From assembly GCF_019279795.1 (NCBI RefSeq), contig NC_056749.1:578357665-578421664 (forward strand): DNA of 64,000 nt, written 5' to 3'. The notes beneath the pieces were generated by a model. The model had not been told where the DNA came from, did not search any database, and saw only the letters and a list, made by a program, of their open reading frames with translations. The position numbers and the translations under genes are program-made. Origin of the DNA: Protopterus annectens. Taxonomy: Eukaryota; Chordata; Ceratodontiformes; Protopteridae. Numbering within the stretch: the stretch's first letter is position 1; each line of letters starts with the position of its first letter. This document shows positions 11,701 through 23,700 of this stretch, piece after piece.

Positions 11701-12085
11701 TAACGTATGCTTCCAAACCGACTAGAAACACACTTGTGTTCAGACGACTGAAATCAGTATTTTGTCTTTGTGCATTTGGTAAACTTGCCACTTCATTAGA
11801 ACACTTGAAAAATACTGCAGGCATGTTTTTAGATATAACAAATGCATTTATTTATCTATCAGTTTAGACATAGGAGTAGAAGGCACTGTAAAATCAGATC
11901 ATAACCATAACATCTAATATTTGATTTTGTTTCACTTTGTCCAGTATGGGATGCAGCTTCGTACCTAGTATATTAAAACACGAGAACAGTAAAACGGAGG
12001 TTGCTTGAGCAGTGGTACATTACAGTAGATAACAACACACATTTTATTTGCTACAATTCATTCAGTCCTGAGCAGCAAGATACTA
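8731..12085. other. Unassigned AT-rich DNA
   Basis: I could not assign any coding or RNA feature in this 3.3-kb stretch. It contains a C10-A10 homopolymer junction at about 10981-11002 and a short GA run near 10633. Small open frames on the minus strand lack recognisable motifs. Confidence 0.4.
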
Positions 12086-12160
12086 ATTAAGGGTGTTTCA
12101 CCCTATACCCCTGCTACTTATCGTACCAACGCCAAGATCACTGCATCTCGGGCAAAAGAG
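12086..12160 (+). repeat. G/C-run core repeat, copy 1
   Basis: Contains aagggtgtttcaccctatac, then cccctgctacttatc, then taccaacgccaagatcactg. The same order, G-run, short spacer, C-runs, TA-rich step, then a block close to accaactccaagatcact, occurs at 33365-33450 and 42425-42480. Partial copies lie near 12571, 33600-33675 (minus) and 50340-50400 (minus). Confidence 0.45.
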
Positions 12161-12570
12161 GATCCCCTGAAGCCTTGATCTTCTGGTGCAAGCCCTGTTT
12201 TTTGCATGTTAGTTATCATACATAAGAGAGCTGGTCACTAATGTGTCATGACCAAGCTTGGCACTTTATTGTGACTGCAATGACAAACATATATGGTTTT
12301 ATCTGTTATTAAAAATTGTTTTTAAATTGTGTTCACCATCCGCCCTTCGTGTCTGTTATCTATCTATCACTATATCTCTGCAAAATAACTAAAGGGATCC
12401 AGCCATCACATGCAACTGTACTGAAACTGAAATATATCAGCAGTGTTAGACAAGGATGAAAAATGGTGCTTTCAAATGAGGTTACACTGCAGAGGGTAAT
12501 TAGTTTTCCCTAGTGCACATTAGTCTCAGAGGTGATTATATTACATAAGGAGGTAGAGGGAAAAAGATCT

Positions 12571-12625
12571 GCATGAGAGGTGGAGGGGGGCTTTACCCCA
12601 CCCCCCCAAAAAAATACAGGTTTTA
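12571..12625 (+). repeat. G/C-run core repeat, partial copy
   Basis: The string gaggggggctttaccccacc, followed by further C-runs and an A-run, mirrors the core seen at 42425. The downstream block is not preserved, so the family assignment is tentative. Confidence 0.3.
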
Positions 12626-12818
12626 AAGTTATGTGCATGCACTGTTTTGGACATTTTTGTCTAAAATAGCATTTTCACTTATTTCACTCGCAGTGAAGCC
12701 CTAAACCTGTACATGTTAAAAGCTTTAGGAATATATAACATACTGCAAACTGCACATCATTGTTTTGACTTATGATATACTCTTTTTTATTTTCAGAAAT
12801 CCTTCCTGTATGGATGCA

Positions 12819-12821
<3 letters not shown>

Positions 12822-12870
<49 letters not shown>
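12822..12870. repeat. (TA)n microsatellite
   Basis: About 49 bp of TA repeat. Confidence 0.95.
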
Positions 12871-12874
<4 letters not shown>

Positions 12875-13169
12875 GTATATGTAGGTGACGAGAGCAGTTA
12901 ATGTGGTATAGGAGGGCAGATCCACAAATAAAGGTAGTACATGTAATGGGAGTCTTGGATGTCTGCAATGAGGAGTATTACAAAGATAAAGTAAAGGTTT
13001 TCTCAGCATATGAATAAATATTATAGATCAAAATCAACAGCACACAGTCCACTTTACTGGACAAGCAACTTTCTAAGGCACAAAAACACTTCTATAATCA
13101 ATAAGCCAACTGACCAGTGGCTCTTTTTAGAACCTTTCCTTTTTTATCCTTTAACAGATACCATTTTAT
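12871..13169. other. Unassigned DNA upstream of LINE copy A
   Basis: No feature recognised. The 5' limit of LINE copy A is not sharp and may lie slightly further left than 13170. Confidence 0.4.
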
Positions 13170-14398
13170 TGAAACTGTTGGACCATCAATCAGCCCTGGA
13201 AACTACAGACCTATTAGTCTGACTAGTCTAATATGCAAAGCCATAGAACAAATTATCATGGAAATTATTAACAAAGACATAGGTATCCTTCAGACACTGG
13301 ATCCAACCTAGTTTGTCTTTTCAGAGGAAGGTCATCCCTACTAAACCTGGTGGAGTTCTTTGACAAGGTCACCAAGGCAGTGGATGGGGGGAAAATGGTG
13401 CTTACTGCATACCTGGACCTGGGTAAGACATTCAGTACAATACCCCACTCAGGTATAGTTGACAAACTCAGAGAAGTGGGCATTAACTCCTTCATAACTC
13501 GTTAGATTGTCAGCTAGCTCACAGATAGAACCCAGGAAGTCAGGATTGGTGAGTGTACCTCCACTAAAAGATCAGTCACCAGCAGGGTACCTCAAGGCTC
13601 AGTGCTGGGACCGCTCCTATTTGGCATCTACTTGTCAGAGGTAAAAGTTAATGTCAAGGACCTTTGGCTGACCAAGTTTGCAGATGACGGCAAATTGGGA
13701 GCTATCATAGATTCCTCAATGACACAAACATCTTGTAAGAAGGTCTAAAACAGAGAAAGTGCCAAAGTCACAAATTAAAATTCATTTCCAAGAAATACAT
13801 TTATAGTGCCTTTAGGGAAAACTACCATACAGGCTAAATACTCTATCGATAAGACTGCCCTAAGAGTTGAACTGGTAGTCAGGGATCTGGGAACATATGT
13901 AGACAATGATCTGGCCTTTGACCTATATGTGGCCACCGTAGTGAAAAAAATCATCCTATGTTACCCAATTTATAAGCAAGGGCATGGCATCTAGATCCAA
14001 AGAAGTCATAGTGCCACATTCATTGGTCCTTATCAGACCCATAATGGAGTATAATGTCCTCTTCATACCTCGCTAGACATATGCAACAGTTGGAATGTCC
14101 ATAAAGGTTCCTTACCAAGAGAATTCAGGTTATAAATACATTGTCCTATATGGATTGCCTTAAAGTCATATCTCTATAGTCAGTTTCCTACAGGTTACTG
14201 AGAGGCAGTCTATCCCTGGCATGCAAGGCATCCTTGGGTCCAGCTCTGATGGATCTTTTGCACATCTGCAAAATGAAGTGCATCAGTTCCACTAGATCCA
14301 AGGATTTAAATTTTGCTTGTTACATAAATAAGACATGTAAGAGAGACAGATATGCATCTCAGAGGATCTCCATGCTCTGGAACAGGCTTCCCATCCCT
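13170..14398 (+). pseudogene. CR1-type LINE copy A, 5' part of interrupted copy
   Basis: The reading picks up mid reverse transcriptase at GNYRPISLTSLICKAIEQII (13199 on) and drifts through several frames. It keeps a FADDGKLGA catalytic box at about 13676-13700 and a C-terminal WNRLPIP near 14380. Many stops and frameshifts make it the oldest copy of its family here. It stops at 14398, exactly where copy B begins, and the missing C-terminus resumes at 16283. That places copy B as a later insertion into copy A. Confidence 0.8.
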
Positions 14399-16282
14399 CA
14401 TAAAATCCTCCAAAGCTAGCTACAAAAACAAAATCACCACTGATTCTAAGGACAACCACAAAGCATTTTATAGCTATGTCAAGAATCGATCTGCTCTGAG
14501 TTAAAGCACAATGGCACGAAACTTACAGAACCAACTGATATTGCCAACATCCTAGCAGATAGGTTCAGTGCTAACTTTACCACCCTCTCACCCCCTAAAG
14601 GGCCCATATCTATACCAGAAGAATGCAAAGTCCCTGTAATCACAACTATGCAGGTAAAAACTGCAGTCTCTAAAGCCAAGAACACACAATCCATGGGGCC
14701 GGACAACATCCCAGGCTGCGTTTTAGACGAACTTCAGAACAAACTGGCTCCCCTTCTAAGCACCATGTTCAACCATAGCCTCATGTCAGGCTTTGTGCCC
14801 ATGGAATGGCACACAGCAACAGTTATTCCACTCCACAAAGGGGGAGCCACCACAGACCCCAGGAACTATCACCCTATAAGGCTGACAAGCCTAGTCTGTA
14901 AGGCCATGGAACGTATCATTATGGAACTTATAAACAAAGACATTGGTAACCTCCAAACTCTGGACCCCACCCAGTTGTGGTTTGTGAAAGGCAAATTATG
15001 CCTCCTGAACCTGAGTGACTTCTTTGAAGCAGTCACCAAAGCCGTAGACAAGGGTAAGGTGGTTCACACAGCCTATCTTGACCTTGCCAAGGCTTTCAAC
15101 ACTATCCCCCATTCTGGAATTATAGATAAACTCAGTAAATTAGGTATAAATCCCTATGTCACAAGATGGGTTGCCAACTGGCTCACTGACAGAACCCACG
15201 CTGTAAAAGTTCCAGACTCCAAATCTGACTTCAAACTAGTGACAAGTGGAGTAGCACAGGGTTCAGTCCTGGGTTCTTTCCTGTTTGGTATCTACTTCTC
15301 TGAAGTACAGGCTAACACAGAACGACTCTGGCTAATGAAGTTCACAGATGACTGCAAACTAGGAGCCATAATCGAGCCCCCAAATGATGTGGACATCCTA
15401 CAGAATGGCCTCACTGAGACAGATGCCTGGTGTCAGAGCCATGGCCTCAAGCTCATTGCCAAAAAGTGCAGTGCCATCCCCTTTGGTAAAAACTCTGTAC
15501 CCATGAACTACCACATAGGCGGCAGTCTACTTAACACCAAATGTGTGATAAGAGACCTTGGGACTCAGGTGGACAGTAGTCTCTCCTTTGATAACTACAT
15601 CACTACAGTAGTCAGGAAATCCTTCTACATGGCACACCTCATCATGAAAGGGTTCTCATCCAGGAAAAAAGAGGTCATTGTTCCCCTCTACTCATCACTC
15701 ATTAGACCCATTATAGAGTACAATGCCCCTTTTGGAATGTACCTCACAAGACATCTGCAACAGCTGGAAAGGCCGCAGAAGTACCTCACCAAGAGGATTA
15801 CTGGCCTCAAACTGATGCCCTACGCTGACCATCTCAAAAAACTCCAGCTTTACTCCATAGCATATTGCCAACTCCGAGGTGATCTCTGCCTAACATACAA
15901 AGCTATGTCTAACCCAGAGCTGTTGGACATGCCACACCTAAAGAAATCCCAATCCCTCTGAGCTACACACTCTAGGGACTTAAACCTTATCACCACAATA
16001 AACAGAACATGCTGGAGCGATAGATTCCTGTTCCAGAGACTTCCCATACTCTGGAACAAACTACCCATCTATGTCAAGCAGAGTTCCTCATTAGCACTCT
16101 TCAAGAAAAATGGATGGGAAATAAGAAATTCACCCTGGGGGATCACTTCTGTGGCTCTGCTTGACAGGGGCACAGGAAAATTACTTTCTTGGGTGGTGAA
16201 AGCCAGGGAACCTTGTTGGCTAGGCTTACTTAGGCCCTTGGGCCGATAGCCTAGTACCTACCTATGAACCTGTGGAGCAGAG
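14399..16282 (+). mobile_element. CR1-type LINE copy B, nested in copy A
   Basis: A 5'-truncated copy that starts in the spacer between endonuclease and RT and ends with the family 3' UTR and a short tail (cctatgaacc, 16261-16270). A 9-bp direct repeat, cccatccct, at 14390-14398 and 16283-16291 flanks it and fits a target duplication within copy A. Confidence 0.8.
14648..15961 (+). pseudogene. CR1-type reverse transcriptase, 437-codon open frame in copy B
   Basis: This is the longest open frame in the window. It covers the RT fingers (SMGPDNIPG), palm motif (AYLDLAKAFNTIPHSG), the PQG-type box written VAQGSVLG, the catalytic box written FTDDCKLGA (15341 on), and the thumb and C-terminal region with QLRGDLCLTYKAMS. 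The usual FADD is FTDD and the usual PQGS is AQGS, so activity is doubtful. The endonuclease is absent. A stop at 15959-15961 cuts off about 60 conserved C-terminal residues that can still be read as far as about 16130. In life it would copy LINE RNA at a nicked target. Confidence 0.85.
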
Positions 16283-16575
16283 CCCATCCCTAACCCTATT
16301 AAGCATAACTTTAACCAATGACTAGGAAATAGGAAATTCACCCTGAATCTGTATCTCATGTCTCTGATAGACAGTGGCAGACAGTAATGTCCAAACTAAC
16401 ATACTCCCCTACATAACCTCTAGAAACTTCCGAACTAACATGCTCCCACTTAATACACGCCCATAGTGCATAGTGACACAACTGGTCTAGATTGCAAAGC
16501 TAGGCTTATAAAGGCCCTAGTGGTCATTAGCCTAGTGTATACCTATGAAACTATATACCTATAAACTGCCAAAAA
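16283..16575 (+). pseudogene. CR1-type LINE copy A, displaced 3' end
   Basis: The sequence continues the C-terminal coding and 3' UTR of copy A after the insertion of copy B. The block aggaaataggaaattcaccc at 16324-16343 equals the gat-ggg-aat-agg-aaa coding end of the family. The UTR then reads taggcttataaaggccctag and ends with cctatgaaactat. The alignment across the insertion leaves only a small gap. Confidence 0.75.
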
Positions 16576-16626
16576 AGTCACCCTAACCAAGTGGCTCCAG
16601 GCTACTTCTGTCTTCCCTAGCTTTAA

Positions 16627-16965
16627 TTAATTTTCCAAGAATCCAGATAACCAGAATTTATAATCCATACCCTCTGGACCCACATTTTTAATGTTTATTG
16701 AATCATTTCTAAAACATTTCCCATCTAAGTCTGATTGCTGTGCAGGACAGTATCCAATGAAAGTAATTTTCCCTTTCTCTCTGGCAGTGCCAACACCTGT
16801 TATCACTATTCCAACCTCTTCCAAACATCCGACATTGTAATTATATGCCTCAGTTGGTGTTAAATACCAGTTATAGAAAACCTTTGCTAATTGTGGCCAT
16901 TCTGTATGTTTAAGCTGTTTGAAACCCTTTACCCATTCCTTGTTGGACAAAGACAGATTAAACAT
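16627..16965 (-). pseudogene. L1/Tx1-type ORF2 C-terminal region
   Basis: An open frame of 112 codons includes FYNWYLTPTEAYNYNVGC. This fits the WYLTP-x-R...C-x-RC region that follows the RT in L1-type ORF2. The later part (GTAREKGKITFIGYCPA) fits the GT--H-W-CP pattern. Key cysteines are only partly kept. It is the downstream end of the element at 16600-20440. Confidence 0.6.
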
Positions 16966-17259
16966 TTATTCCATTGCTCGCTCATCTTATCAAGTTGTAC
17001 TGTAGGGTCTTCCATAATGCACCTATATACCAAGCTATCTATGCCTGTATTTTCTACTTTCTATAAACTCAGAGACTCTCCTTTCAGTCTCTTTCATCAT
17101 CATGATGGAAGCCTTCCCACTAAACACTACTCTAATTTGCAAATATTGCCACCATCTGGTACACAGTTTAGGAAATTTTTGTTTAACATCTTCCAGTAAC
17201 CTCGTCCATCCATTACTTAAATCCAAAACAGCACTGACAAATAGAATTCCCACTGACTA

Positions 17260-18180
17260 CCAATTTGCCCAAAAGTAAGGTTTAAACTTAACTGTTATAT
17301 GGAGATTGTTCCAAATAAATAAAAGAGAGGTGTGTCCTCCCTTAGCCATACTGCTTCTCTGCTTGCCTTGTTCCAACCAAAGGTCCAACTCACCAGGATC
17401 CCATACCTTGTAGGAGGGTGTAGAAACTTAGTTAATTAGTTAATTATCCCAACCACTGACTCAGCTGAAATGGGGTAAGTTAATCATAGAATACAATCAT
17501 CTGCCAATCAAATGGTAAGGGGAAAGAGGTGACAGCCAAATCCATTTCTAAAATCCTGAAACTTGCAAATGAGACACTAGTCTATCGGACACCACAAGCA
17601 TAAATAATAATGGGGAAGCGGGCACCCCTCTCTGGTTTCCCTTTGACATCCCACTATAGGTGACCATTGACCAGTAACCCATAACTGCATAGTGTTTATA
17701 TAAAAGCCTGCACAAGTCTAGAAACTTTTTTAAGAAAGCTGCATCACTTAAAAAACATAAGAATGACCACTTTAGGGAGTCAAATGTTTTATTAAAGTGT
17801 ATGAGTAGGGCCCCTGCCTGCATTTTAGTTAGTAAACAGTACTCATGTATATTCATGCCTGCCCTTTTTGAACACTAAATAATGATTTCCCACTATGGTG
17901 GAAAGTAGTTTTTCAAGTATAGTGCCTTATGCTCTGACAAAGATCTTAACCTCATTTTGAAAAATAAAAATAGGTCTATAATTCTCAACTCTGTGCACAT
18001 CCTTATTGAGTTTATGAATCACAATTACCTTGGCCCTCATTGTATCCTCTGGGAACACATCATTTTCCAATATCTTATGATAAATCTTAGCCAACAGCAG
18101 TCCAATGTTAAGCTTATAAACTTTATAAGAATCTATAGTCAAACCATCCAACTGTGGTGCTTTCCTAGCAATTAAGAATG
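17260..18180 (-). pseudogene. L1/Tx1-type reverse transcriptase
   Basis: Two frames give DGLTIDSYKVYKLNIGLLL and NYRPIFIFQNEVKI (17927-18151), then ALLIHFNKTFDSLKWSFL and GVPASPLLFML (17548-17856). These are the DG-PxEFYK, NYRPISL, D-KAFD-V-W and GCPLSPLLF motifs of L1-type RT. A degenerate catalytic stretch, FDWQMIVFYD, stands where Y/FADD should be. The gene is dead. Confidence 0.7.
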
Positions 18181-18299
18181 TTTGGCATAAATGACCCCTT
18201 GGCTCATTATGGGCTCCATCATCACTTGAGCCTCATCTCCACTAATTAGCATAACATTATTTCAACTTACCTATTCTTCTCAAATGTCAACTCTTTTCT

Positions 18300-18880
18300 C
18301 ATCTTCAGTGCTATTACTCTTCCCCAGGTAATTTGTCTAGCTCTGAGTCTAAAGCTACACTGAAATCCACCACTATTATGATACTTACGTTAGGTAAGAA
18401 ATCTTGTTGAAAGACCCAAAAAAATTCTTGAAGGGCTGAGGGGGCCTCATCCTTAGAACCATAAAAGTTACCCAAGATCCCGTTTCATTCTGTATCTGTA
18501 ATACAGTAATAATCTGTTTCCCATTATCATCTTTTATTGGTTTTTGCAGAAACCACCCCAGCATTCTGTAGATAAGTGTAACTACCCCCCAGCCACCTTA
18601 GCAGATAACGCACTTGAAAAAAAACATATCCCCCTTCCATTTAGGGAAGAAAAATATTTTTCCTGCTTACATTTAATTTTTGTTTTTTGTAACAAAGCAA
18701 TTTTTGTCCCTTATTTTATTAGCTTGGAATAAATAACAGTGGCCTTGATCCCTGAGGAAATCCTTTTAACATTTCATGACAAGCAGGCAACCTTCCTAAC
18801 ATATTTAGGACCTATTCAGTAAGTGTCAAATGCTGTTTGCAAGAAACATTAACACTGTTGCAAATTAAATTATCCCCCCA
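18300..18880 (-). pseudogene. L1/Tx1-type endonuclease
   Basis: Translated on the minus strand with frame changes, the segment gives CKQHLTLTE (compare C-LQETHLT), an internal SGIKATVIY-like piece, GSWVTFMVLRM at the usual Y-x-P position, and VVDFSVALDSELDKLP, matching GGDFN--LD--LDR. The order and spacing are right for an AP-type endonuclease of an L1 ORF2. The catalytic Glu and Asp positions are not reliably preserved. Confidence 0.55.
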
Positions 18881-19749
18881 AAAATGACCACCAATATTAT
18901 TAATGCTTGATAACTGTCACTTAAAAACAAGAATTGACAGTGCAATATCTAAATACAAATTCCTCATAAAGTTGCTGAGTACCAAACAAAATCCATTCAG
19001 AAATGGACGGGACTATGTTCAAAGGATTGACATTCATCCTTTTCCTCTCCAGTCAGCCACAAATGATATTCTCCACTAGCGTACCAGAAACAAAGGAATA
19101 TAAACATCATACTCAAATGGTAGAGATGTAATTGTTATGTTAAGATAGTGAGTATTCTGAAGGGGCTTTACACATTATCCAGAACATAAGGTAGTAAGTA
19201 CACCATGCATATAGCTGAAACTAACATTTAGTTCATTGTTCAGTGGTGTACAACCACCCTGACTTCTGTAACTACAGCATAAACATAATACAACTTCATG
19301 TAGTCCAAATTTTAAAGAGAACAAGAAAATGCTAGACATTTATATAATCTTTTATCACAGTTCTCCACATCATGCAATCCTTTTGGAGAGTCTGTTTCCT
19401 TCGACCCTGCCCCAAAAGGAGAAAAAAACAACCATGCAAATTATGGGGGTCTGGCTATATGAACTCAGAAAGAAAAACAGCAATAGTTATTCTTCAACCC
19501 CTTTCAATGAGCTGTGCATCTTTCTCCTACCTAGACTATTCCTAAAAGAGTCTGCCCCTCTCTACTGAATCACTGCAGGTGTGTTCCACATCCTCCAACA
19601 CCTCTACAACAATTTTTGGATCTGAAAATGTTGTTGCATCTTCTCCTGTTGCAGCTGGGTCAGACAAAAGTACAAACCTATTGTTTGTCTCCACAAACAA
19701 CTTTTATTTGGATGAAGATGACTTAGTGAGCTCAGATTCAGGGGACTTG

Positions 19750-20420
19750 ATCAATTGCTCCTTTCCTCTTTTCCTGATCATCATTTTATTTGGAGATGAC
19801 AGGACAGATCGGTCTCTGTTCTTCCCAGCTGTTTAACAGGAACACTAATTTGGGATGCAACAGCAGCAACAGTGTAGGACAAACCCTTAAGTTGACACCA
19901 TCCTTTTACTGCTGAATGAAGACGAGAATGCTGATCCCCTTTAATGATACACAGTGTGCCTGGAAGGCATAAATTGACTTTAAATTCCATGTCCCCACAT
20001 CCTCTCAAAAGGGTAACATCTGCTATCTCTTCACCTACAAGAAAACACTATAATCTGGGATGATTTTTACTGAGCACCCCACCAGTAGCAAAGAGTTGCC
20101 TATTTCTTTTGCTTTCCTCAACAGCGCTTCCCTGTCATTGTAATCCAAACACTGGAAAACTAGGTAATGGGGAAATCCAAGCCTTTGTTCTTCATTTTCA
20201 TTGTTTGTGTCTTTTCTGTTTCAATGCCATGCCCCTTCCCTACCTATGCTTCACATTCTCTCTTAATAAACTTAATTGTATCTACCCCTCCACATTCACT
20301 GGGAGACTGATCTCACTTAAATTGTTTCTGCATGCTCTATTTTCTAATTCATCTACCTTGCTCTGCAAAGTGTGTCATTGTACCTGTAACCAGTACCTGT
20401 CCATCACCATTTTAATGTGT
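19750..20420 (-). pseudogene. L1-type ORF1 remnant
   Basis: The minus strand reads QSKVDELENRACRNNLSEIS, the end of the coiled coil running into the RRM of L1 ORF1 (D-LENR-RRNN). It then gives FQCLDYNDREALLRKAKEIG (compare F-NY-DKE-IL-AAR), KIIPDYSVFL (F-PDFS) and LKSIYAFQAHC (L---YPA-L). Stops and frame shifts are frequent. The piece lies upstream of the endonuclease on the same strand, as expected for one element. ORF1 proteins bind LINE RNA as trimers. Confidence 0.65.
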
Positions 20421-20440
20421 AACATACCACCACTATAGCA

Positions 20441-20892
20441 GCTGCACTCCAGAAGGTAACCAAGATTCAGCCTGGAATAAACTAGCCCAGTTATGTAAGA
20501 CCAGTTCTTTGCACATAATATATGAAACAAAACTCCCATTTACTGGTGCAAACATATTAAAAGCTATAAAATGGACAAGTGAGTGAGGGGCTGGGTGAAA
20601 TCTACTCCTTTGCCATGCACAATCCTGTGCATTCCCCAGAGCCTTTACTTTTGAGTGCAAGGACAGTTATGGCCTATGTGGTGCATGCACATAATTTAGT
20701 TCTTTACTGGTAGAAGACACCCCAACAGCCTAGAAAAGTCTACCCTGATCCTGCAACCACCAACCAAGAACCTTTTCATCACCCTGGCATGACAGCTAAC
20801 CTCATATAAAATCCCTAAATCCATAAAAAATTCTTTGCTGTCCATCCACCTTCCCACATGACTACTTAGCTCATGTGCTAGCAGTTTCCCAC
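20441..20892. other. Unassigned DNA between RTE and L1 remnants
   Basis: No feature recognised. It may include the 5' region of the L1-type element or its flank. Confidence 0.35.
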
Positions 20893-21179
20893 TCATCAGC
20901 ATTATTGTCATCATCATTAACCCCCTTTCCCCCATTTTTCCATATAAGTTTAGGGTGTCATATGAACTTTCACCACCTCTCTGAATTCAGTGCTACTCCC
21001 CTACCTTCTTCAACAGCCATGCTTGACTGTCACAAGTACACTTTTATGCAATCCATCAATTTCTTTAATGGCATATGTCCTTGTTTCCTCATGCCATCTT
21101 CCTGTCCCTCCCAAATCCTCTTCAGCAAATTATCCTTTGCTTAACTGCACATATGCCTGAAGCACTGTAAGCTGTTTTC

Positions 21180-22300
21180 TTTAACATTCTCTGCAGCTGG
21201 AGCTAGTTTGGTTTCTGCTCTGTCATCATTTCTTCATCTGTCCCAAGTATTGCATGAAACACTTCATCTTCATCACTTCTAGCTTCCTCAACTACTTTGC
21301 CTTCACTCCCTAGGTTTCTGTACCACACAGAATTACTGGTTGCACCACTGTTCTGTACACCTTACTTTTCAGCCTCTTTGGTGTTTTCCTGTTACACACT
21401 TCCCCTAACACTCTGTGCTAGATGGTTACAGCCTCTCTGATTCTTCATTTGACCTGCAGATTTAGAATTCCTTTCTCCTCAACCACCCCTCCTGGATACT
21501 TGCAGTTGTAAACCAGTGTTTCCCTTGTCTCTCAGTTTTCAGTTTCTGCTGATTTCTCTTCATTTGCTGCTATATCAACTGTTCTTGTCTGTACTTAGTT
21601 TTAGCCCAAGAGCCTTCAATTTTGTATTCCATTCTCCTATCATTTGCTAAAATATTTGTTCACAGACTGTTTCTAATGTTTCTAATGTCATATCATTTGC
21701 ATGCAGCAGATTTTTTGATCTGTCCCGTTTTACCTGTTTCTAATGTAGTCTATCAGTGAGCTCAGAGCTGAACATTGTTGCACATCCACTCCCACTGGAA
21801 ATCCCTCTGTGAATCCAAATACTGTTTACATTTATGCTATTGGGTCTTTGTACATATCTTGCAATAATTCTACTAATGTTTCTGTAACTTCAAACCATTA
21901 TAGGACTGCCCAAATCAGCTTTCCTAGATCTTTGTCATATGCATTCTCCAAGTCCAAGAATACCCAGTTGGATTCTTTCCTCATCTCTAGCTTCTTCAGT
22001 GCTATCTGTCTCACTGCAGTCATCAAATCAGCTGTCTTATCTGAATCCAAATTGCTTGTCTTCCATCTTACTTTCTACTGTTGTACATATTCCTTTATCA
22101 GTCACCCTTTCCAGAACTTTCCTGCAGTGTGACAGGAGTTTAATACTTGTGTATTGCCCACAGTTGTGAATGGTCCCTTTGTTCTTATACTCTGGCACTA
22201 GGATGCTTATTCTGCAGTTGCCTGGGATACACCTTTCTCTCCATATTGCTGTGAGTATACTTGGGAGTCATTTCTCCCCTAACTCACCTAAAATCTTTAT
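21180..22300 (-). pseudogene. RTE-type reverse transcriptase remnant
   Basis: Readable motifs are LDLENAYDKDLGK (about 21955-21915; family pattern DLEKAYD-VPR), LLHANDMTL near 21705-21675 in place of LLFADD, and YRTVVQPVILCGTET near 21365-21315 for the YRTV-RPA-LYG-E thumb motif. The catalytic FADD is HAND, so the enzyme is dead. Confidence 0.7.
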
Positions 22301-23056
22301 TATATCTGCCATTAGCTCATCTTAGCTTGCTACTTTCCCTGACTTCATGTTCCTTAGTACAGTACTAACTTCATCTAGGGAGGGGTCTTCTTCCTATTTC
22401 ATTGTAGGCTGTGTATAGGGAAGTACCTCTTCTGTGGTATTTTATTCATTCAGAAGATGCCGGAGGTATTCCTTCCGTCTGCCTTTGATGTCCTGTGGGC
22501 TGATGGGCAGGCTGTTGTGGGCATCCATTATGAATAATGTCTGATGACAGTCTTTATCTTTCTGCCTTTGCCTTGCAATTTAATAGAGTTTCTTTGTACC
22601 ATCTGCTGAGTCAGCTTGAAGAAGCTGTTAGACTGCCTCTGTTTTAGTGTCTTTTTAGCCAGCCAGTACTCTTACTTAGCCTAGTCCTCTTTTCTATCTC
22701 CAGCTTTTGCCTGCACTCCTTCTTTCTTTGGATGACTCCAAGGACTTCTGCTTTCCACCACCAGCTTTCCTTATGTACCTTATTTCCATACCTGGCTTAG
22801 CCACACGCCTTTATAGTTTTCATGCTTAATGTTTTGGGGTGCTGATATTTTTCTTCAGCTCTACTAATTTCTTCTTCTTTCTAAGGTGCTGAGACCCTGT
22901 ATATTTCTTATGCTTTTGCCACAGTCAGCTTCCAGGTCTTTAGCCTAGTCTCTGCTGACAGTAGAGCATTTTCTGACCATTGCTTGCAGCTTATTGTGGT
23001 TCATACTGTGGATCAACAGTTTGGCCAAGGGTGACTCTGCATTCTCTGACTGTACC

Positions 23057-23690
23057 CTAATACCCATCCATTACTTGGAGGAAGTGTACATGAATTGCAT
23101 TTTGACCACTTTTGTATGTGATCTTGTGACTGTCTGTCTTTCTGAACCATGTGTTGGCCACCATTAACCCATTTGCCGTACTGAAGTCTAGTACATCCTC
23201 ACCTTCTTTATTTCTGTTGCCCCATCCATGCAGACCTAGGCAGTCCTCATATCCTGTTCTGTCTGCCCTGATATGAGTATTCAAGTCTCCATTATCAATA
23301 CCAGCTCATTTTGTTCTGCTTTATCTAGTAGATTCTACAATTTCTGCCTGAATACTCTCTTGGCCTCACTTTCATAACTCTGCTGTGAAGCAGATGGTGA
23401 GATTATGAATACTGCCCCATCATTACACTGGAGTCTGACTGCCATGAGTCTTTCACTAATTCTGATGATATCCCTCACCATCTTCTGAAGACTCTCCCTC
23501 AGTTCAATTCCCATATCATTTCTAGTCTGTCCTCCCGTGAGAGTCTTTGCTGCAATGTTCTTCCACCGTGTCTCCTCGATACACATGTCCATTCTCCTTC
23601 TTACCATCTTATAGTCCACTTCTAAGCTGCATCATGTTAGTGAACCTATGGTCAGTGTAGCAATCCTTAGTTCATGTCTGACAGGTTGGT
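23057..23690 (-). pseudogene. RTE-type AP endonuclease remnant
   Basis: Two open frames (23335-23619 and 23057-23284) cover most of the domain. They contain ETRW, the catalytic glutamate region, RNDMGIELRESLQ, ERLMAVRL and LGLHGWGNRNKEGEDVLDF, and end at HKITYKSGQNAIHVHFL. The expected Y-S-G-R---QID-I motif is recognisable, but D has become H. The GDFN box lies in the frame gap between the two open frames and is not clean. Confidence 0.75.
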
Positions 23691-23700
23691 TTTGCATGCA

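Larger units (their letters stand above)
16600..20440 (-). mobile_element. Decayed L1/Tx1-type LINE
   Basis: The minus strand carries, in the correct order, an L1-type ORF1 (about 20420-19750), an endonuclease (about 18880-18300), a reverse transcriptase (about 18180-17260) and a C-terminal region (about 17000-16627). All are interrupted by stops and frameshifts. The 5' and 3' limits are approximate, because no target duplication or poly(A) tail was found. Confidence 0.7.
20893..23700 (-). mobile_element. Decayed near full-length RTE-type LINE
   Basis: The element reads on the minus strand from an endonuclease start near 23690 to a (TGA/TGATGA)-type tail at about 20925-20896. Conserved words occur in the right order: LRIATLTIGSL, ETRWKNIAAKTL, ERLMAVRLQC, HGWGNRNKEGEDVLDF, ITYKSGQ, LDLENAYDK, LLHANDMTLETLETV, YRTVVQPVILCGTET and MDCIKVYL. 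Length is close to the roughly 3-kb RTE coding unit. Numerous stops show it is inactive. The 3' end shares wording with the fragment at 7867-8334 (EEGR-VAL...HP-P), so both belong to one family. Confidence 0.8.

Noticed and set aside
14869-15051. Minus-strand frames opposite the CR1-type RT (also at 36156, 48445 and 63177)
   Set aside because: They recur opposite the same RT segment in each copy, which shows they are shadows of conserved coding sequence.
16891-17199. A plus-strand 102-codon frame opposite the L1-type C-terminus
   Set aside because: It is the shadow of the minus-strand L1 coding remnant.
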